IMG/VR virus record: IMGVR_UViG_3300050821_004749
Coordinates: 1-50,746 of that record
Origin: a virus
Reading direction: 5' to 3' (one strand)
Length of the DNA stretch: 50,746 bases
Shown: positions 25,034 through 34,252 of the stretch, one piece after another
Layout: each line of letters starts with the position of its first letter
How positions within the stretch are numbered: the first letter of the stretch is position 1
Program-made: the position numbers and the translations under genes
The notes under the pieces: generated by a model
The model's database searches: none
Told to the model about the DNA's origin: nothing
The model's input: the letters and a program-made list of their open reading frames with translations, nothing else

Positions 25034-25989
25034 TATGCCTCCAAGGACTCTGATTTGACGGGATCAGTCTGTCCGCCATCACCAAAGGTTTTCGTGTGAG
25101 GAGCCATGTCCTGGTTGTTATCTGCGAAACCAGCACCATCCAAGCCCGTGCCCGTAGGTAGCTCCTCGGTGGTCGTCCAAGACCAAATCTCATCAATGTT
25201 ATGCGCGTCGCCCGGAGGTCCCTCGTTGTTTTTCGGGATGACCTCTGTAACGTCCTTCTGAATGGTAGGATGGCGCTCGCTCGGAACGTCGATAGGCTGA
25301 ACACTCTTAGGCGTCCAGCGCTTCTTGTCCATCTTCGGTGAAGGTCCGGCTAGACCCGTGTTACCAGCGGGAGCGGCAGTCTTTGACTCCTTGTCCGGAG
25401 GAGTGTGCATGTCGGGGTTGACCAACTGGAAAATACCATTCGGCCCTATCTTACCTCGCCCTTCGCGGATCAGTTGATGCTCGTGCTCAGTGAGATTGTC
25501 CTCGCCGCTACCGCTAGCGGGCTCAACGAGTGCTGCTTGAACAAAAGGGGCAACACCAGCGGTCTTGGCCGCAAACTCAAGCGAGTCATCCCCCTCATCG
25601 TCATCTGAATCCTCGCCCTTGTCCTTCTTGTCCTTCTTCTTATCCTTCTTAGACTTGGGCTTCTCGTCCTCGTCGCTCTCCTCGTCGCCGTCGTCCTCTA
25701 GCCACGGTGGCTTGCCTGCCGCGCGGTAGTGAGCATGTAGCGTCTCGACAAGGCTATCGGGGTCACCGTGTCCGACCTCCTCCGCTGCAACGCGGACGAT
25801 CCCCTCGAAGTCCTCAGAAACGAGGTCATAGCGTGCGTCGAATTCCTCGGGGCTGCGAGAAGCACCGAGGAACTTACCAAGGCGAGCGTCGATACGATCG
25901 CGTGAAAGTACAAGAGCCTTACGTGAAGCAACACGAGCGTCGTGCTGGTCAGATGCTAGTACTTCGAAAATTCCTGCGAAATCAGTCAT
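25033..25989 (-). CDS. Acidic/lysine-rich virion-region protein
   Basis: 318 residues. N-terminal helical domain (about 1-95), then a highly charged low-complexity block of Asp/Glu and Lys (about 97-132), then FAAKTAGVAPF and a disordered tail with ESKTAAPAG. Could be a scaffold or prohead component; inference from charge and position only. Confidence 0.55.
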   Translation of the reverse strand: MTDFAGIFEVLASDQHDARVASRKALVLSRDRIDARLGKFLGASRSPEEFDARYDLVSEDFEGIVRVAAEEVGHGDPDSLVETLHAHYRAAGKPPWLEDDGDEESDEDEKPKSKKDKKKDKKDKGEDSDDDEGDDSLEFAAKTAGVAPFVQAALVEPASGSGEDNLTEHEHQLIREGRGKIGPNGIFQLVNPDMHTPPDKESKTAAPAGNTGLAGPSPKMDKKRWTPKSVQPIDVPSERHPTIQKDVTEVIPKNNEGPPGDAHNIDEIWSWTTTEELPTGTGLDGAGFADNNQDMAPHTKTFGDGGQTDPVKSESLEA

Positions 25990-26008
25990 TTGACTAGAAT
26001 ACCTTCCA

Positions 26009-27013
26009 TTACAAGAAGAGGGCGTCGTCAGGGAGCTTCTTGGCCTTCTTCTCTTTCTTCGCCGTCTTCTCCGCCTTTTTCTTCGCCGTCTTGGTACGAT
26101 CCTTCAACTCATCGCGGCGAGCCTGCTCAACTTTAGCTAGGAACTGCTCGCGGTACTCCTCAATGGCCTCTCCCTGGTAACCAGCCGTCTTAGAGACGAT
26201 GTGTGAGAGCGCCATGTCGCGCGTGATTCCTTGGTCAGCCAGAGCGGCGATGTCAAGATCAACAACGAACTGACCGGGACCCTCGGAAAGCAACTGATCA
26301 AAGTCCTGGCTAGCGCTTTCTGCGATCATCTCGCCAACAGTCTCATCGAGCCATGTGCCATCGCCTGCGCCGAGTGAAGCCTGCTCAACTGCGCCCGTGA
26401 CAAATGGAGCCGGAGGAGCGAACGCTTCTGCGTCGGCAAGCTCTAGGTGTGCAAGAGCGTCGCGGACCTCGCGCTTCTCGTGCTCAGCCGAGATGACGAT
26501 CTCGCTAGCTTTGCGCTGATCCTCGTATGATGCGTGGCGCTGGAACTCTGTAGCCGCAAGGACTAGCTGGTCAAGATTCTCGATGCGCGCAGCCAATGAC
26601 TCCTTGGTTCCCTCGGGGACCTCATTCAAAGTGCCTTCTAGATACTCTAGGGCGCTCTCAGGAGCGGCAGCCTCGACCGTCTGGTAATCGATGTCGCTGT
26701 CGTTACCCGCGTGAGCTTCTAGGCGCACGATGCGGTTGTTCTCTAGGCGCACGGTGACAAGCTTCTCTCCCCACTGCCCCTCGTGGTTGCCCAGGATTTC
26801 TCCTTTGAGCCCGCTCGGAGTGACGATATGGGTAGCGCGTGCCTTCTTGCGCTCTACGTCCTTGGTGTTGCGGTCCAAATCGAGCCCCTCAAGGTACTCT
26901 AGAGCGGACTGCTCAACCTGTGCAAAGACGGTTCCTTGCGCAATAAGTCGGTCCTCGAAAAAGGCTAGAACCTTGCTGCCTTCACGAACAAAAGTGGGCG
27001 CGAGTGTTGTCAT
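26009..27013 (-). CDS. Virion-region protein with basic tail
   Basis: 334 residues. SALEYLEGLDLD recurs as SALEYLEGTLNE about 83 residues later, suggesting a repeated unit. C-terminus is an Ala/Lys-rich basic tail, preceded by VSKTAGYQG. ATG 27013 follows CATAACGAGTG. May be a scaffold or protease-region protein; no catalytic motif seen. Confidence 0.5.
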   Translation of the reverse strand: MTTLAPTFVREGSKVLAFFEDRLIAQGTVFAQVEQSALEYLEGLDLDRNTKDVERKKARATHIVTPSGLKGEILGNHEGQWGEKLVTVRLENNRIVRLEAHAGNDSDIDYQTVEAAAPESALEYLEGTLNEVPEGTKESLAARIENLDQLVLAATEFQRHASYEDQRKASEIVISAEHEKREVRDALAHLELADAEAFAPPAPFVTGAVEQASLGAGDGTWLDETVGEMIAESASQDFDQLLSEGPGQFVVDLDIAALADQGITRDMALSHIVSKTAGYQGEAIEEYREQFLAKVEQARRDELKDRTKTAKKKAEKTAKKEKKAKKLPDDALFL

Positions 27014-27051
27014 CACTCGTTATGACGCAGAAGCTAGAGTTTTGTAAGCTC

Positions 27052-29184
27052 CTACCAACGGGCTCGGTTACCTCTGCGACCGCCCCTTGCGCGTCCCAAT
27101 GTGCCTCGGGTTGGTGATTGATATTCCAATTGGGCCTTGCGGAAGTTGTCAAACTCATACTGCTCCAGGTTGGGCGGGGCTCCTCCGGGGCGTAGGGGTG
27201 TGCCGCTAAAGCCAATGCCGTAGCCACCTTCAGCGCCACCCATCAGGACGCTTGTAGAGAGTCGTTCGCGTGTACGGTTAGCGATCTGGTTACCGATCAA
27301 CGTATTGATGCACTCAGCTACGCAGTCCGCCATATCCTTGGTCTGCACAGGTCCGATTTCTTGCCTGTCCACACGCGGGAACTTGCTGGTACCGCCCTGA
27401 ATCTGGAGGAACTTCAACTCCTGCGAGCACCAACGCAAATCCTCCGTGTCGTTGGGAGCGTGGATGAGTTTCGCGTAGATCGATGTCTTGCAGACCTCCC
27501 AGCGGTGCCAGTTGAGTTCAGCCGTAGCGGGCTTGATGTACACGCGCGTTGGGATATTGCGTTCGTTCAGTTTTTCCGTGAGTTCCTGAACCGGCTGGGA
27601 TGACTCGTGCTGATCGAAGGTGATCTCGAATGGGAAGAAGTATTCAGCATATTTCATGACCTCATCAAGGATGGTCGGCCAGCGGATGACTTTGCCGGGG
27701 AATTTCTGTGGTTGCCAGCGCTTGATCAAATCGAAGACGACGTGTTGCTCACTCATGCCCTTCCAGTCGGGGATCATCTCTGTGTGAGCGATAGCAAATC
27801 CGAAGCCAGCGGTGGTGCTTGAGGGATCGAGATGGAACTTGTACCGGAAGAGGTTGGTGGCCTCCTTACCCGTGTTGGTGCGGAAGGGCTTTAGTGCGAG
27901 TCGCGGAACGTCGGGGTTATCAGACCCTTGATCGAAGACCCATTCATCTGGGAGCCCTGCGAACATTTCATCAATGCGTCGCGGTTCCATATAAGCGTCC
28001 ATGACCTCGGCGAATTTGCCACGATACTCGACCTTGAATCCCTCAGGGTTGGCCTGCTCTTCTGCTCGCGCTGTGCGAATAAGCTGCTTGTCTTTAGCGG
28101 TCCATAGGTCGTTGCCCTCCTCGTCTTTCTCGTCTGGGTTCCATTCTGGAGATGCCATGAGGACACCTTTTAGTTTGGCTCGGTTTTTGGCTTTCTGGTA
28201 ACCCTCGTAGAGCCCCCACGAGGGGAACTGGATGACCATGAGTCGAGGTTCACCGTTGCGGTCCCTCAAGTCAAACCCATCATCTAGGAGAGGCGCAGGC
28301 TCGTCCACAGGGCGTGTGGGATCGAACTCGATCATGCCCTCGACGTACTTTTCGTAGAAGAGCCCGATCTTCGTGTAAGGTGAACTGTTGAGGAAAGCTA
28401 GACCGTCAACGCCGAACTGACCAAGCGACGGGTTCGCAGCTTCATAAATCTTGTTGGGCGACGACTTAGACTCGCCGGGGAGCATGAACGCGATCTCGTC
28501 AATGCAGTATGCCATCATGGCGAGTCCACGGATGGTACCTGCGTTCGCTGCCATAGCGTTGCCCCGTAGTCGAGCGATGTCTTTCTGGATGCGGTTGCCT
28601 CGGTTTTTCTCCTGAGCGATACGGCGTAGGTCTGCGTTGGTAGCTACGCGAATCTCCGTCTCCAGGGACTTGACGAGGTAAGGGTCGAAGACCTTGCATG
28701 TCTCGACGGTGGACGAGAAGTCGGCGTACTGACGGCCCTGAGCCTGTTCCTGCGAACCGGCGATACACGAGAAGTAAATCTCCTTCTCAGGGTCGATGCC
28801 GTAGTGCGCGCCGGGGTCCTGCAACTGTAGGGTGGACCACATGACCTTAGCCATCGCCACGCCCGTGCAGAATCCCTTGGAGCTACGACGACCACCCACT
28901 AGGGCGATCTCGCGGAAGTGGGGGTATCCTGCCTCGCGGAGCCATTCGACGCGCTCGCGGATGTTGGGGGAGATCACGAAGTCGGTACCGTTGCTACCGC
29001 CGTTGATCCAGTAGGTGAGAATGTCCTCCTCCTCGCCCGTAAGCTCCTCCAGAAAGATCGTCTTGAGCAGTACCCGTTGCCCTGGATAGAGGTTACGGTT
29101 ACAGTACTCGGAGGATTCAGTGAACTCCTCGATGCCCACATTCTTGGGGGCAAGCTGATTTAGCGCTTGCGCAAGTAAGTCCAT
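27052..29184 (-). CDS. terL: Terminase large subunit
   Basis: 710 residues. ATPase: Walker A-like GGRRSSKGF at about residues 97-105 and Walker B MAYCIDEIAF. C-terminal RNase H-like nuclease: FHLDPSSTTAGFGFA (first Asp), EITFDQHES (second acidic), and KDMADCVAECINTLI (third Asp). The protein packages DNA into the prohead by ATP hydrolysis and cuts genome ends. AAGGG lies 8 nt before ATG. Basic Gly/Arg tail (RARGGRRGNRARW) is unusual and may bind DNA. Confidence 0.93.
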   Translation of the reverse strand: MDLLAQALNQLAPKNVGIEEFTESSEYCNRNLYPGQRVLLKTIFLEELTGEEEDILTYWINGGSNGTDFVISPNIRERVEWLREAGYPHFREIALVGGRRSSKGFCTGVAMAKVMWSTLQLQDPGAHYGIDPEKEIYFSCIAGSQEQAQGRQYADFSSTVETCKVFDPYLVKSLETEIRVATNADLRRIAQEKNRGNRIQKDIARLRGNAMAANAGTIRGLAMMAYCIDEIAFMLPGESKSSPNKIYEAANPSLGQFGVDGLAFLNSSPYTKIGLFYEKYVEGMIEFDPTRPVDEPAPLLDDGFDLRDRNGEPRLMVIQFPSWGLYEGYQKAKNRAKLKGVLMASPEWNPDEKDEEGNDLWTAKDKQLIRTARAEEQANPEGFKVEYRGKFAEVMDAYMEPRRIDEMFAGLPDEWVFDQGSDNPDVPRLALKPFRTNTGKEATNLFRYKFHLDPSSTTAGFGFAIAHTEMIPDWKGMSEQHVVFDLIKRWQPQKFPGKVIRWPTILDEVMKYAEYFFPFEITFDQHESSQPVQELTEKLNERNIPTRVYIKPATAELNWHRWEVCKTSIYAKLIHAPNDTEDLRWCSQELKFLQIQGGTSKFPRVDRQEIGPVQTKDMADCVAECINTLIGNQIANRTRERLSTSVLMGGAEGGYGIGFSGTPLRPGGAPPNLEQYEFDNFRKAQLEYQSPTRGTLGRARGGRRGNRARW

Positions 29185-29679
29185 CTACTTACCCTTTTGC
29201 TTGTGGCGCTCCCGTTCAGCGCGTCGTTTATTCTTCCCTCCGTGATCCTTTTGACCAAAGTAGGCTTCACCTTTATCCGTAGCGTGCTTTACCTCCCACG
29301 ACTTCTTAGAGTGGTCGAGCCCATATTTAGCGATATCATGAGACGGGAGTGCCCCTGCAAGCTCTACAATCGGCGGTTCTCCCTCAAAGACAGGCGTAGC
29401 ATCCACTGTGGCGTAAACATGTAACTTGGTGGCGAGTTCATACTTCAACTCCTCTTCAAATGCATCAAGTGCTTCAAGCGCTAACTCAGGAGTGAATATA
29501 CTATGCGGACCAAAACTCTTGGTGAATTTCTCATGCCACTTGGTACTGATACGAACGATCATCTCAAACGCGCGCTTGATTTCGTCGTCGGTTAGCTCCT
29601 GCGTAAGTGCGTCAGAGAACTGCTTGGCGGATGAGACAATGCCATCGCTTACGGGCAATTGGGGTGAAGTTACAGACAT
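29185..29679 (-). CDS. Hypothetical protein upstream of terminase, possible small terminase
   Basis: 164 residues, ends one base before the terminase ATG. Helical N-terminal half, basic C-terminus (KNKRRAERERHKQKGK). Position is that of a small terminase, but no helix-turn-helix is evident. ATG 29679 is 7 nt after TATAAT. Confidence 0.5.
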   Translation of the reverse strand: MSVTSPQLPVSDGIVSSAKQFSDALTQELTDDEIKRAFEMIVRISTKWHEKFTKSFGPHSIFTPELALEALDAFEEELKYELATKLHVYATVDATPVFEGEPPIVELAGALPSHDIAKYGLDHSKKSWEVKHATDKGEAYFGQKDHGGKNKRRAERERHKQKGK

Positions 29680-29686
29680 TTCATTG

Positions 29687-29725
29687 ATTATAGCAGAGGA
29701 GCGCCCTATTACAAGCGCTCCTCTG
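29687..29725 (-). promoter_or_regulatory. Promoter overlapped by an 11-bp inverted repeat
   Basis: TATAAT (29692-29687), TTGTAA 16 nt further upstream, 7 nt to the ATG. A perfect 11-bp inverted repeat (29694-29704 with 29715-29725, 10-nt loop) covers the spacer and frames the -35 box. It has no T-run on the transcribed side, so operator or cruciform is more likely than a terminator. Confidence 0.55.
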
Positions 29726-29747
29726 ATTTGCTACTTTATAGAGCGAG

Positions 29748-29993
29748 TTAGTTGATTACAGCCCAATTGACTTTGTAACCCGTTTGACCACTGTGATTAG
29801 TGGTAAGCGTGAACCCTGTGCCTGCGGTTCGAGAAACAATCCCAACCGTTATGTTGTAACTCGTCCCACCTTCGACCGCAAAACCGCCCTCTGATGAAGT
29901 CACAATTACAGAGGTACTAGTAACCGCTGGGGCTGAAACACTAGCGTGTTCTTCTCCGGGCCAACTAATAGTTCCGCATTCGACGGGGATCAT
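29748..29993 (-). CDS. Small beta-rich surface protein
   Basis: 81 residues from ATG 29993, one base after the upstream stop. Almost all Ser/Thr/Val/Gly strands (SVSAPAVTSTSVIVTSSEGG), typical of phage head or tail decoration or fibre-tip proteins. Specific role unknown. Confidence 0.55.
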   Translation of the reverse strand: MIPVECGTISWPGEEHASVSAPAVTSTSVIVTSSEGGFAVEGGTSYNITVGIVSRTAGTGFTLTTNHSGQTGYKVNWAVIN

Positions 29994-29994
29994 G

Positions 29995-31008
29995 TTAGAG
30001 AAGGACTCTCGCCAATGTATCAAGCCCAGACACAAGGACCGGAGTGGTTGATGCGGTGAGCGTCTTGTAGACAGTCAATTGCACCGCCCCTGCCGGAACT
30101 TCACCTTCGGTCTTAGCCTGAAGACCAGCGGTTTTTTCTGCAACTTCAGCACTGACAACGGATTCAATCAGATTCGTGCGTGGGTTGTAGTAATATACGG
30201 CAATGACTTCTTTGCCTGCTGCTGGTTTCCCGGTGTTTGCGCCTTTGGCGACTTTCGCTTCAGCCACTTTGCGAAGGGTTCCAGTGCTGCGCTGAATCCA
30301 TTCGACTTCTGCGCCCTGAAATTTGACTTTTTCAGCTTCCGGCGTCTGCGTCACCGCTGCGGACCACGGAGCCCAATCGTTCGGGTTAGGCGTGAGATTA
30401 CCAACGACCGTGATTGCGCCAATTGCCTGGTGGTTCGCCAACTCGTGGCGTGTTGACCACGAGGTACCACCCGTGTTGTAGAACGTGTTGTTCACAGTCG
30501 GGAGGATCTGCGTCTTGAGAGCAACTCCCGTATCTAGGTACGACTGTGCGCCAGTCGTTGTCGGTGTCACGGTTGCGATAAGTTTTGGTGCTGCTGCTTC
30601 AGCCAGCGCAGCGGTGGCATAACCTGTTGCAGCTACGCCCGCACGATAAATATTGTACTTCGTTGCACGATCAACGGCGACAAATTTGACTTCAACGAAG
30701 TTGTATTCGCTTTCGACTTCTGCCCCTTTGCCTGCCAGTGCAGATACAACGAGCGTCGGAGTTGTCTCGTTACCGCTTGCATCAACGGCTGTGACGTAGT
30801 AGGCAAAGTAGACTTCCTTTTTCAGTCCTTCTCCGCCTTCTTTGAATTCGGCTTTTTTGCCGACTTCGACAGCCGCTTTGGTAGGCGTGGCTGGAACGTC
30901 GAGATAACCCAAGTCAATGTACGCTGTTACATTGGTCTTGATCGTTTTGCCGCCGATACGGACGGCCTGTGAGCGAGAATTCGCTCGAATTGGTAGGTAT
31001 GATGGCAT
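29995..31008 (-). CDS. Tail/surface protein with fibronectin III-like repeats
   Basis: 337 residues. KEVYFAYYVTAVDASGNETTPT with RATKYNIYRAG is typical of fibronectin type III folds in phage structural proteins, repeated in variant form near the C-terminus. AAGGA lies before ATG. Downstream of the collar-domain genes, so a tail or capsid-surface protein is likely. Confidence 0.65.
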   Translation of the reverse strand: MPSYLPIRANSRSQAVRIGGKTIKTNVTAYIDLGYLDVPATPTKAAVEVGKKAEFKEGGEGLKKEVYFAYYVTAVDASGNETTPTLVVSALAGKGAEVESEYNFVEVKFVAVDRATKYNIYRAGVAATGYATAALAEAAAPKLIATVTPTTTGAQSYLDTGVALKTQILPTVNNTFYNTGGTSWSTRHELANHQAIGAITVVGNLTPNPNDWAPWSAAVTQTPEAEKVKFQGAEVEWIQRSTGTLRKVAEAKVAKGANTGKPAAGKEVIAVYYYNPRTNLIESVVSAEVAEKTAGLQAKTEGEVPAGAVQLTVYKTLTASTTPVLVSGLDTLARVLL

Positions 31009-31142
31009 GGTATGGTTCCTTTGTATAGATGGTCGGTACCTACTACGTCACCTACGACCTTACCAGGGAATCGGCAACTCGGTATCTAACTCTTATGAGT
31101 CGGCGTAACCGAAAAAGATAGCGACGCTGCCACTTCATTATT

Positions 31143-31382
31143 CTAACCTTCTTCCCAATCATCAAATTCTTCCTCCCACTTCTTCCAGTCTTCAGACTCC
31201 ATCCCCTCCTTGATGTCGTCTATCTTCTTTTGTTTATCATCGTCGCTTTCGCCTGTTGCAACAGCGCTATGCGATGATTTGGGCGGTTTACGATATCCAC
31301 CACCAGTTTGTGTCTTCAGATCTCTCACACAGTCTGAGAGACCCTTCTTCTTAGAATCGGGCTTTATGATCGTCAAAGTCAT
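31143..31382 (-). CDS. Hypothetical acidic protein
   Basis: 79 residues, Lys/Asp/Glu/Trp-rich tail (EDWKKWEEEFDDWEEG). TATACT and GGAG lie within 16 nt of the ATG. No family recognised. Confidence 0.55.
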   Translation of the reverse strand: MTLTIIKPDSKKKGLSDCVRDLKTQTGGGYRKPPKSSHSAVATGESDDDKQKKIDDIKEGMESEDWKKWEEEFDDWEEG

Positions 31383-31403
31383 AACTACTCCAGTATAGCA
31401 ACT

Positions 31404-32420
31404 CTATTTTACGCGCATAATGTAAACGAGCCCTACAAAAGGTGGCGTCACTGAAACGCTAGTTAGCTGAGTATCGGTTGTTACCGAGCCAGAGAGGGAG
31501 CTACCGCCAGACGCAAAAGCTGCACTTAGCCCAGTTGAACCACCATGATTATGTTCGCCACCCTGATCCATTGAGGCATTTGCGCCTTCTTCACCTTCAT
31601 GGAATTCAGATAGGTAAAGGCTCTGGAGTGCCGCTTTATGACCTTCAAGAACAATATTGTTTGTGAAAGCATTTTTTCGTGACGCAATCTGGAAACCACC
31701 TTCAAAGGTATGGTGGTGTTTACCATCAACAGCGATGCTATGATTGTGAGCACCGATCGTATGTGAGTGTTCGAGCGAACCAGAAGTGATGTTGTGCGCG
31801 TGTGCCAGATTGATCCCTGCGGTTCCCCCGACTTCCCCCGTGTGGTTCAGATCGGTACCGCGCGCAAATCGTTCGCGCAAGTCAGGGATATTGCCAGAGC
31901 TAAGACCCAGAGAGTTGGGGATGGACGCCCAGGCGGTTCCATCGCAGATGTGCCACAAGTCTCCCGGCGCAGCGCCGACAGAGTATTTGAACCAGAGGAT
32001 GACGCTTCCTAGCGTGAGGATGTTCGGATCGAGCTTGTCGATCGTGATCGTTTCCTCTTTGATCGTCCTGTCGTCAACGGATTCGTCACCAAGGTGTCTG
32101 TTGAGCACATTTTCCAGAGCGATGTTTTCAGACTCGACTCCTTCGATGTCGATCTGCTGGTGAGCCACTGAGCGCAGCTTGAGCAAGTAACGTCGGATGG
32201 CTTCGGGTTCGATCGCGCCCGTTTTGATTGCAAGCCCAAGACCCAGGTTGGTCCAGTGGCCAGCGCCAGGTAGTTCATCGTGTGAGTTGAGCGCTTCTGA
32301 CAACCCACCCAAGTGGCTGTGCGCGTCTATGCGGACGAAGTTGTCCGCCAACTGTGAGTGTTCGAAGTCGTCATTCTCACTGTCCCAGACAGTGAGCCCA
32401 AGGTTGGCCGTCGTTATCAT
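31404..32420 (-). CDS. Phage tail collar-domain protein (tail fibre)
   Basis: 338 residues from ATG 32420 (ATGA overlap). N-terminal module LGLTVWD...HSQLADNFVRIDAHSH is shared with the upstream gene. Residues about 140-210 form a collar domain (GSVILWFKYS, GDLWHICDGTAW, IPDLRERFARG). A His-rich C-terminal fibre follows (LAHAHNITSGSLEHSHTIG, HNHSIAVDGKHHH), where His residues probably line a metal-stabilised trimer. Ends VTPPFVGLVYIMRV as usual for the family. Confidence 0.88.
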   Translation of the reverse strand: MITTANLGLTVWDSENDDFEHSQLADNFVRIDAHSHLGGLSEALNSHDELPGAGHWTNLGLGLAIKTGAIEPEAIRRYLLKLRSVAHQQIDIEGVESENIALENVLNRHLGDESVDDRTIKEETITIDKLDPNILTLGSVILWFKYSVGAAPGDLWHICDGTAWASIPNSLGLSSGNIPDLRERFARGTDLNHTGEVGGTAGINLAHAHNITSGSLEHSHTIGAHNHSIAVDGKHHHTFEGGFQIASRKNAFTNNIVLEGHKAALQSLYLSEFHEGEEGANASMDQGGEHNHGGSTGLSAAFASGGSSLSGSVTTDTQLTSVSVTPPFVGLVYIMRVK

Positions 32421-32965
32421 GCGACCCTCCAAATCGACAAGCGCCCTTGAGTAAAGGTGCAGGAGTGCCCAGAGCCGTGACAACCGATGGTCAGAGCGTC
32501 TTTTTCTTTCAGTTCGGCGCGCACAAAGTTAGTCGTGGTGATTTGCGCTTCTTTGGTCGCCGACGCCCAGTTGAACAAGGTGTAGGTGGGCGTGCCGTTG
32601 ACGCGCACGGACCCTTTGAGGGTCGTAAGTTCGTTGACGTTGACCTCGCCCGTGAGGAAGAGTCCGATTTCGTATTTGCCTGTAGCAGGAGCTTCGATCG
32701 TCGGTCCTCCAGCGAGGACTTTTTCTTCTGCCGCTGCGATCGTCATTTCGCCACCGACGGCGCTGACTGTCGGGAAGACCGACGAAGCGATCAATGGAAA
32801 GGAGATAGCTTCAAGTGCGACGCCCTCGGTAGGGATCAGCACTCCGCGTCCGGGCGAGTGGTCGTGTGCGTCAACCTTAGCCCAGTTGTCAGCTAGCTGT
32901 TCGTGGTCATAGGGGTCGAGGAGCAGGTTCCAAATCCTGAGCCCCATCTTTGCCGAAGTACGCAT
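32417..32965 (-). CDS. Minor tail protein related to the collar-domain protein
   Basis: 182 residues. The N-terminal block MGLRIWNLLLDPYDHEQLADNWAKVDAHDH matches that of the next gene, an attachment module shared by tail proteins of actinophages. The rest is a C1q/jelly-roll-like beta sandwich by pattern (GKYEIGLFLTGEV). ATG 32965 follows CATAACCAGTG. Confidence 0.7.
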   Translation of the reverse strand: MRTSAKMGLRIWNLLLDPYDHEQLADNWAKVDAHDHSPGRGVLIPTEGVALEAISFPLIASSVFPTVSAVGGEMTIAAAEEKVLAGGPTIEAPATGKYEIGLFLTGEVNVNELTTLKGSVRVNGTPTYTLFNWASATKEAQITTTNFVRAELKEKDALTIGCHGSGHSCTFTQGRLSIWRVA

Positions 32966-32995
32966 CACTGGTTATGCGCTTGAAATCGACTACGA

Positions 32996-33023
32996 AAAAG
33001 CCCCGATCAATTTCGGGGCTTTT
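32996..33023 (-). terminator. Rho-independent terminator
   Basis: 11-bp stem AAAAGCCCCGA/TCGGGGCTTTT with 6-nt loop, T-run on both sides so it can work in both directions. It separates the lysis genes from the tail genes. Confidence 0.85.
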
Positions 33024-33053
33024 CCTAACGACGCGGTGATGTGGGGGAGAGCG

Positions 33054-33296
33054 CTATGCAGTGGGGGTCGGGGGAGTCGGCGGTGATGCCGGAGACACTT
33101 TGGACCTGACAACCTCGCCGCTAAACAAGACTCCTAGCAGGATAGTGACAGCGGTGGTCACAGACGTTTCCTGTACAACGAAACCGAAGTTCGTTGCCAC
33201 GAACAGGACTGCTCCTGTTACTGCGGAAATGACTCGCGCTGGCTCTGTCTGCCATGCCTTGTTCAATAGCGCCTCTAGGTTGGTAAAAATCGACAA
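33054..33296 (-). CDS. Holin-like membrane protein
   Basis: 80 residues from TTG 33296, decided by AAAGGAG 7 nt upstream. Two hydrophobic segments (about 22-41 and 47-61) and a polar, Pro-rich tail, like actinophage holins. Lies directly after the endolysin-like gene. A TACAAT box precedes it. Confidence 0.65.
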   Translation of the reverse strand: MSIFTNLEALLNKAWQTEPARVISAVTGAVLFVATNFGFVVQETSVTTAVTILLGVLFSGEVVRSKVSPASPPTPPTPTA

Positions 33297-33335
33297 TATG
33301 ATTCTCCTTTCTAGTAATTCTATTGTAGCAGGCGG

Positions 33336-34052
33336 CTACAAAAACCAGGGCTCGCAAAGCGAGACATCGTAAAGTTCATGGTGGTCTTCCCACTGAGTTG
33401 CATCTGAGCCGGGCTCGATGTGTGGTGTGTCCGTATAGTGGGCGGTCCAAACGAGGTATTCGTCGCGCTTGATGTCGTCATGTGTGAGGGCGTTTACGAC
33501 GATCCCGATGGTGCTCGTGTTAGCGTAGACGACAGGACGCTTGATGCCGCGCGCATGCTGACGGCGGACCCAGCCGGGGGCGTCGGCTGGAGTAGCGTCG
33601 CCGTTCTCGATGTCGAGGCAATGTGCGTCGTGGCTTGAGCTAACCGCGATCGAAAGGTGTTTCGCGTGCGGGAAGCGCCGCACAAGCTCGTTGAAGTTTT
33701 CGAAGGCTCCATTCACATAACCCGCTACGGCCTCAGCGTCAGATGGGATATTGTCCACGTTCGTGGAGTCATACATCGTGAAGCGCTGCGGCTTCGGGGG
33801 CGGTGGTTTCGGAGTAGGTTTGGGCGCTGGAGGTTTGGGAGCAGGTTTCGGCTGCTCCTTTTCAAGCTTCGCTAGTTCCTTGCGCCGATGTGCATTGAGC
33901 GCTTCTAGCCCGCGAAGCTCCTCCCTGAGGAGATGAGCCTTGACGCGCGCAGAAGTCTTGTTCTCAGCTTCTAGAGCGTGGATTTCGTGACCGAGCCTGA
34001 CGCCGTGCAAGTGCGTCTGCTGAATCAGTTCCTTGAGCCTCTTGATGGTCAT
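33336..34052 (-). CDS. Probable endolysin (GH25/DUF1906-like hydrolase)
   Basis: 238 residues. Residues 1-65 coiled coil, 66-90 Pro/Lys linker, then a TIM-barrel-like domain: MYDSTNVDNIP, VAGYVNG, HLSIAVSSSHDAHCLDIENGD, GIKRPVVYANTS, YLVWTAHY and ATQWEDHHELYDVSL. The order of strands with an Asp-rich 'LDIENGD' and final 'QW' resembles glycoside hydrolase 25-like domains of lysins. Adjacent holin-like gene supports a role in peptidoglycan cleavage. ATGA overlap with the upstream 40-aa gene. Confidence 0.7.
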   Translation of the reverse strand: MTIKRLKELIQQTHLHGVRLGHEIHALEAENKTSARVKAHLLREELRGLEALNAHRRKELAKLEKEQPKPAPKPPAPKPTPKPPPPKPQRFTMYDSTNVDNIPSDAEAVAGYVNGAFENFNELVRRFPHAKHLSIAVSSSHDAHCLDIENGDATPADAPGWVRRQHARGIKRPVVYANTSTIGIVVNALTHDDIKRDEYLVWTAHYTDTPHIEPGSDATQWEDHHELYDVSLCEPWFL

Positions 34053-34171
34053 GGGTCAACCGTCCGTTTTACCTTGTGACACCGTGAGCAGACAAGGAAC
34101 CACTCGCCACTGTATGCCTCGAAGGAATACCACGAGTGGCGTTTGAGGAGTTTGCAAACGAAAGCAAACAT
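34049..34171 (-). CDS. Small Cys-containing protein (40 aa)
   Basis: 40 residues, MFAFVCKLLKRHSWYSFEAY...CSRCHKVKRT; resembles short zinc-ribbon-like phage proteins. Its TGA overlaps the endolysin ATG, implying coupled translation. Confidence 0.5.
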   Translation of the reverse strand: MFAFVCKLLKRHSWYSFEAYSGEWFLVCSRCHKVKRTVDP

Positions 34172-34252
34172 CTGGTAGGGTCCCTGTCCATAGCTCTCTA
34201 CCAGTTATGCGACCGGAGGAGGGAGTAAATAAGAATCTCCCATTGTACGCTC

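Noticed and set aside
31050-31136. 28-codon Arg-rich frame before the fibronectin-like gene
   Set aside because: No ribosome binding site or leaderless promoter; could be chance.
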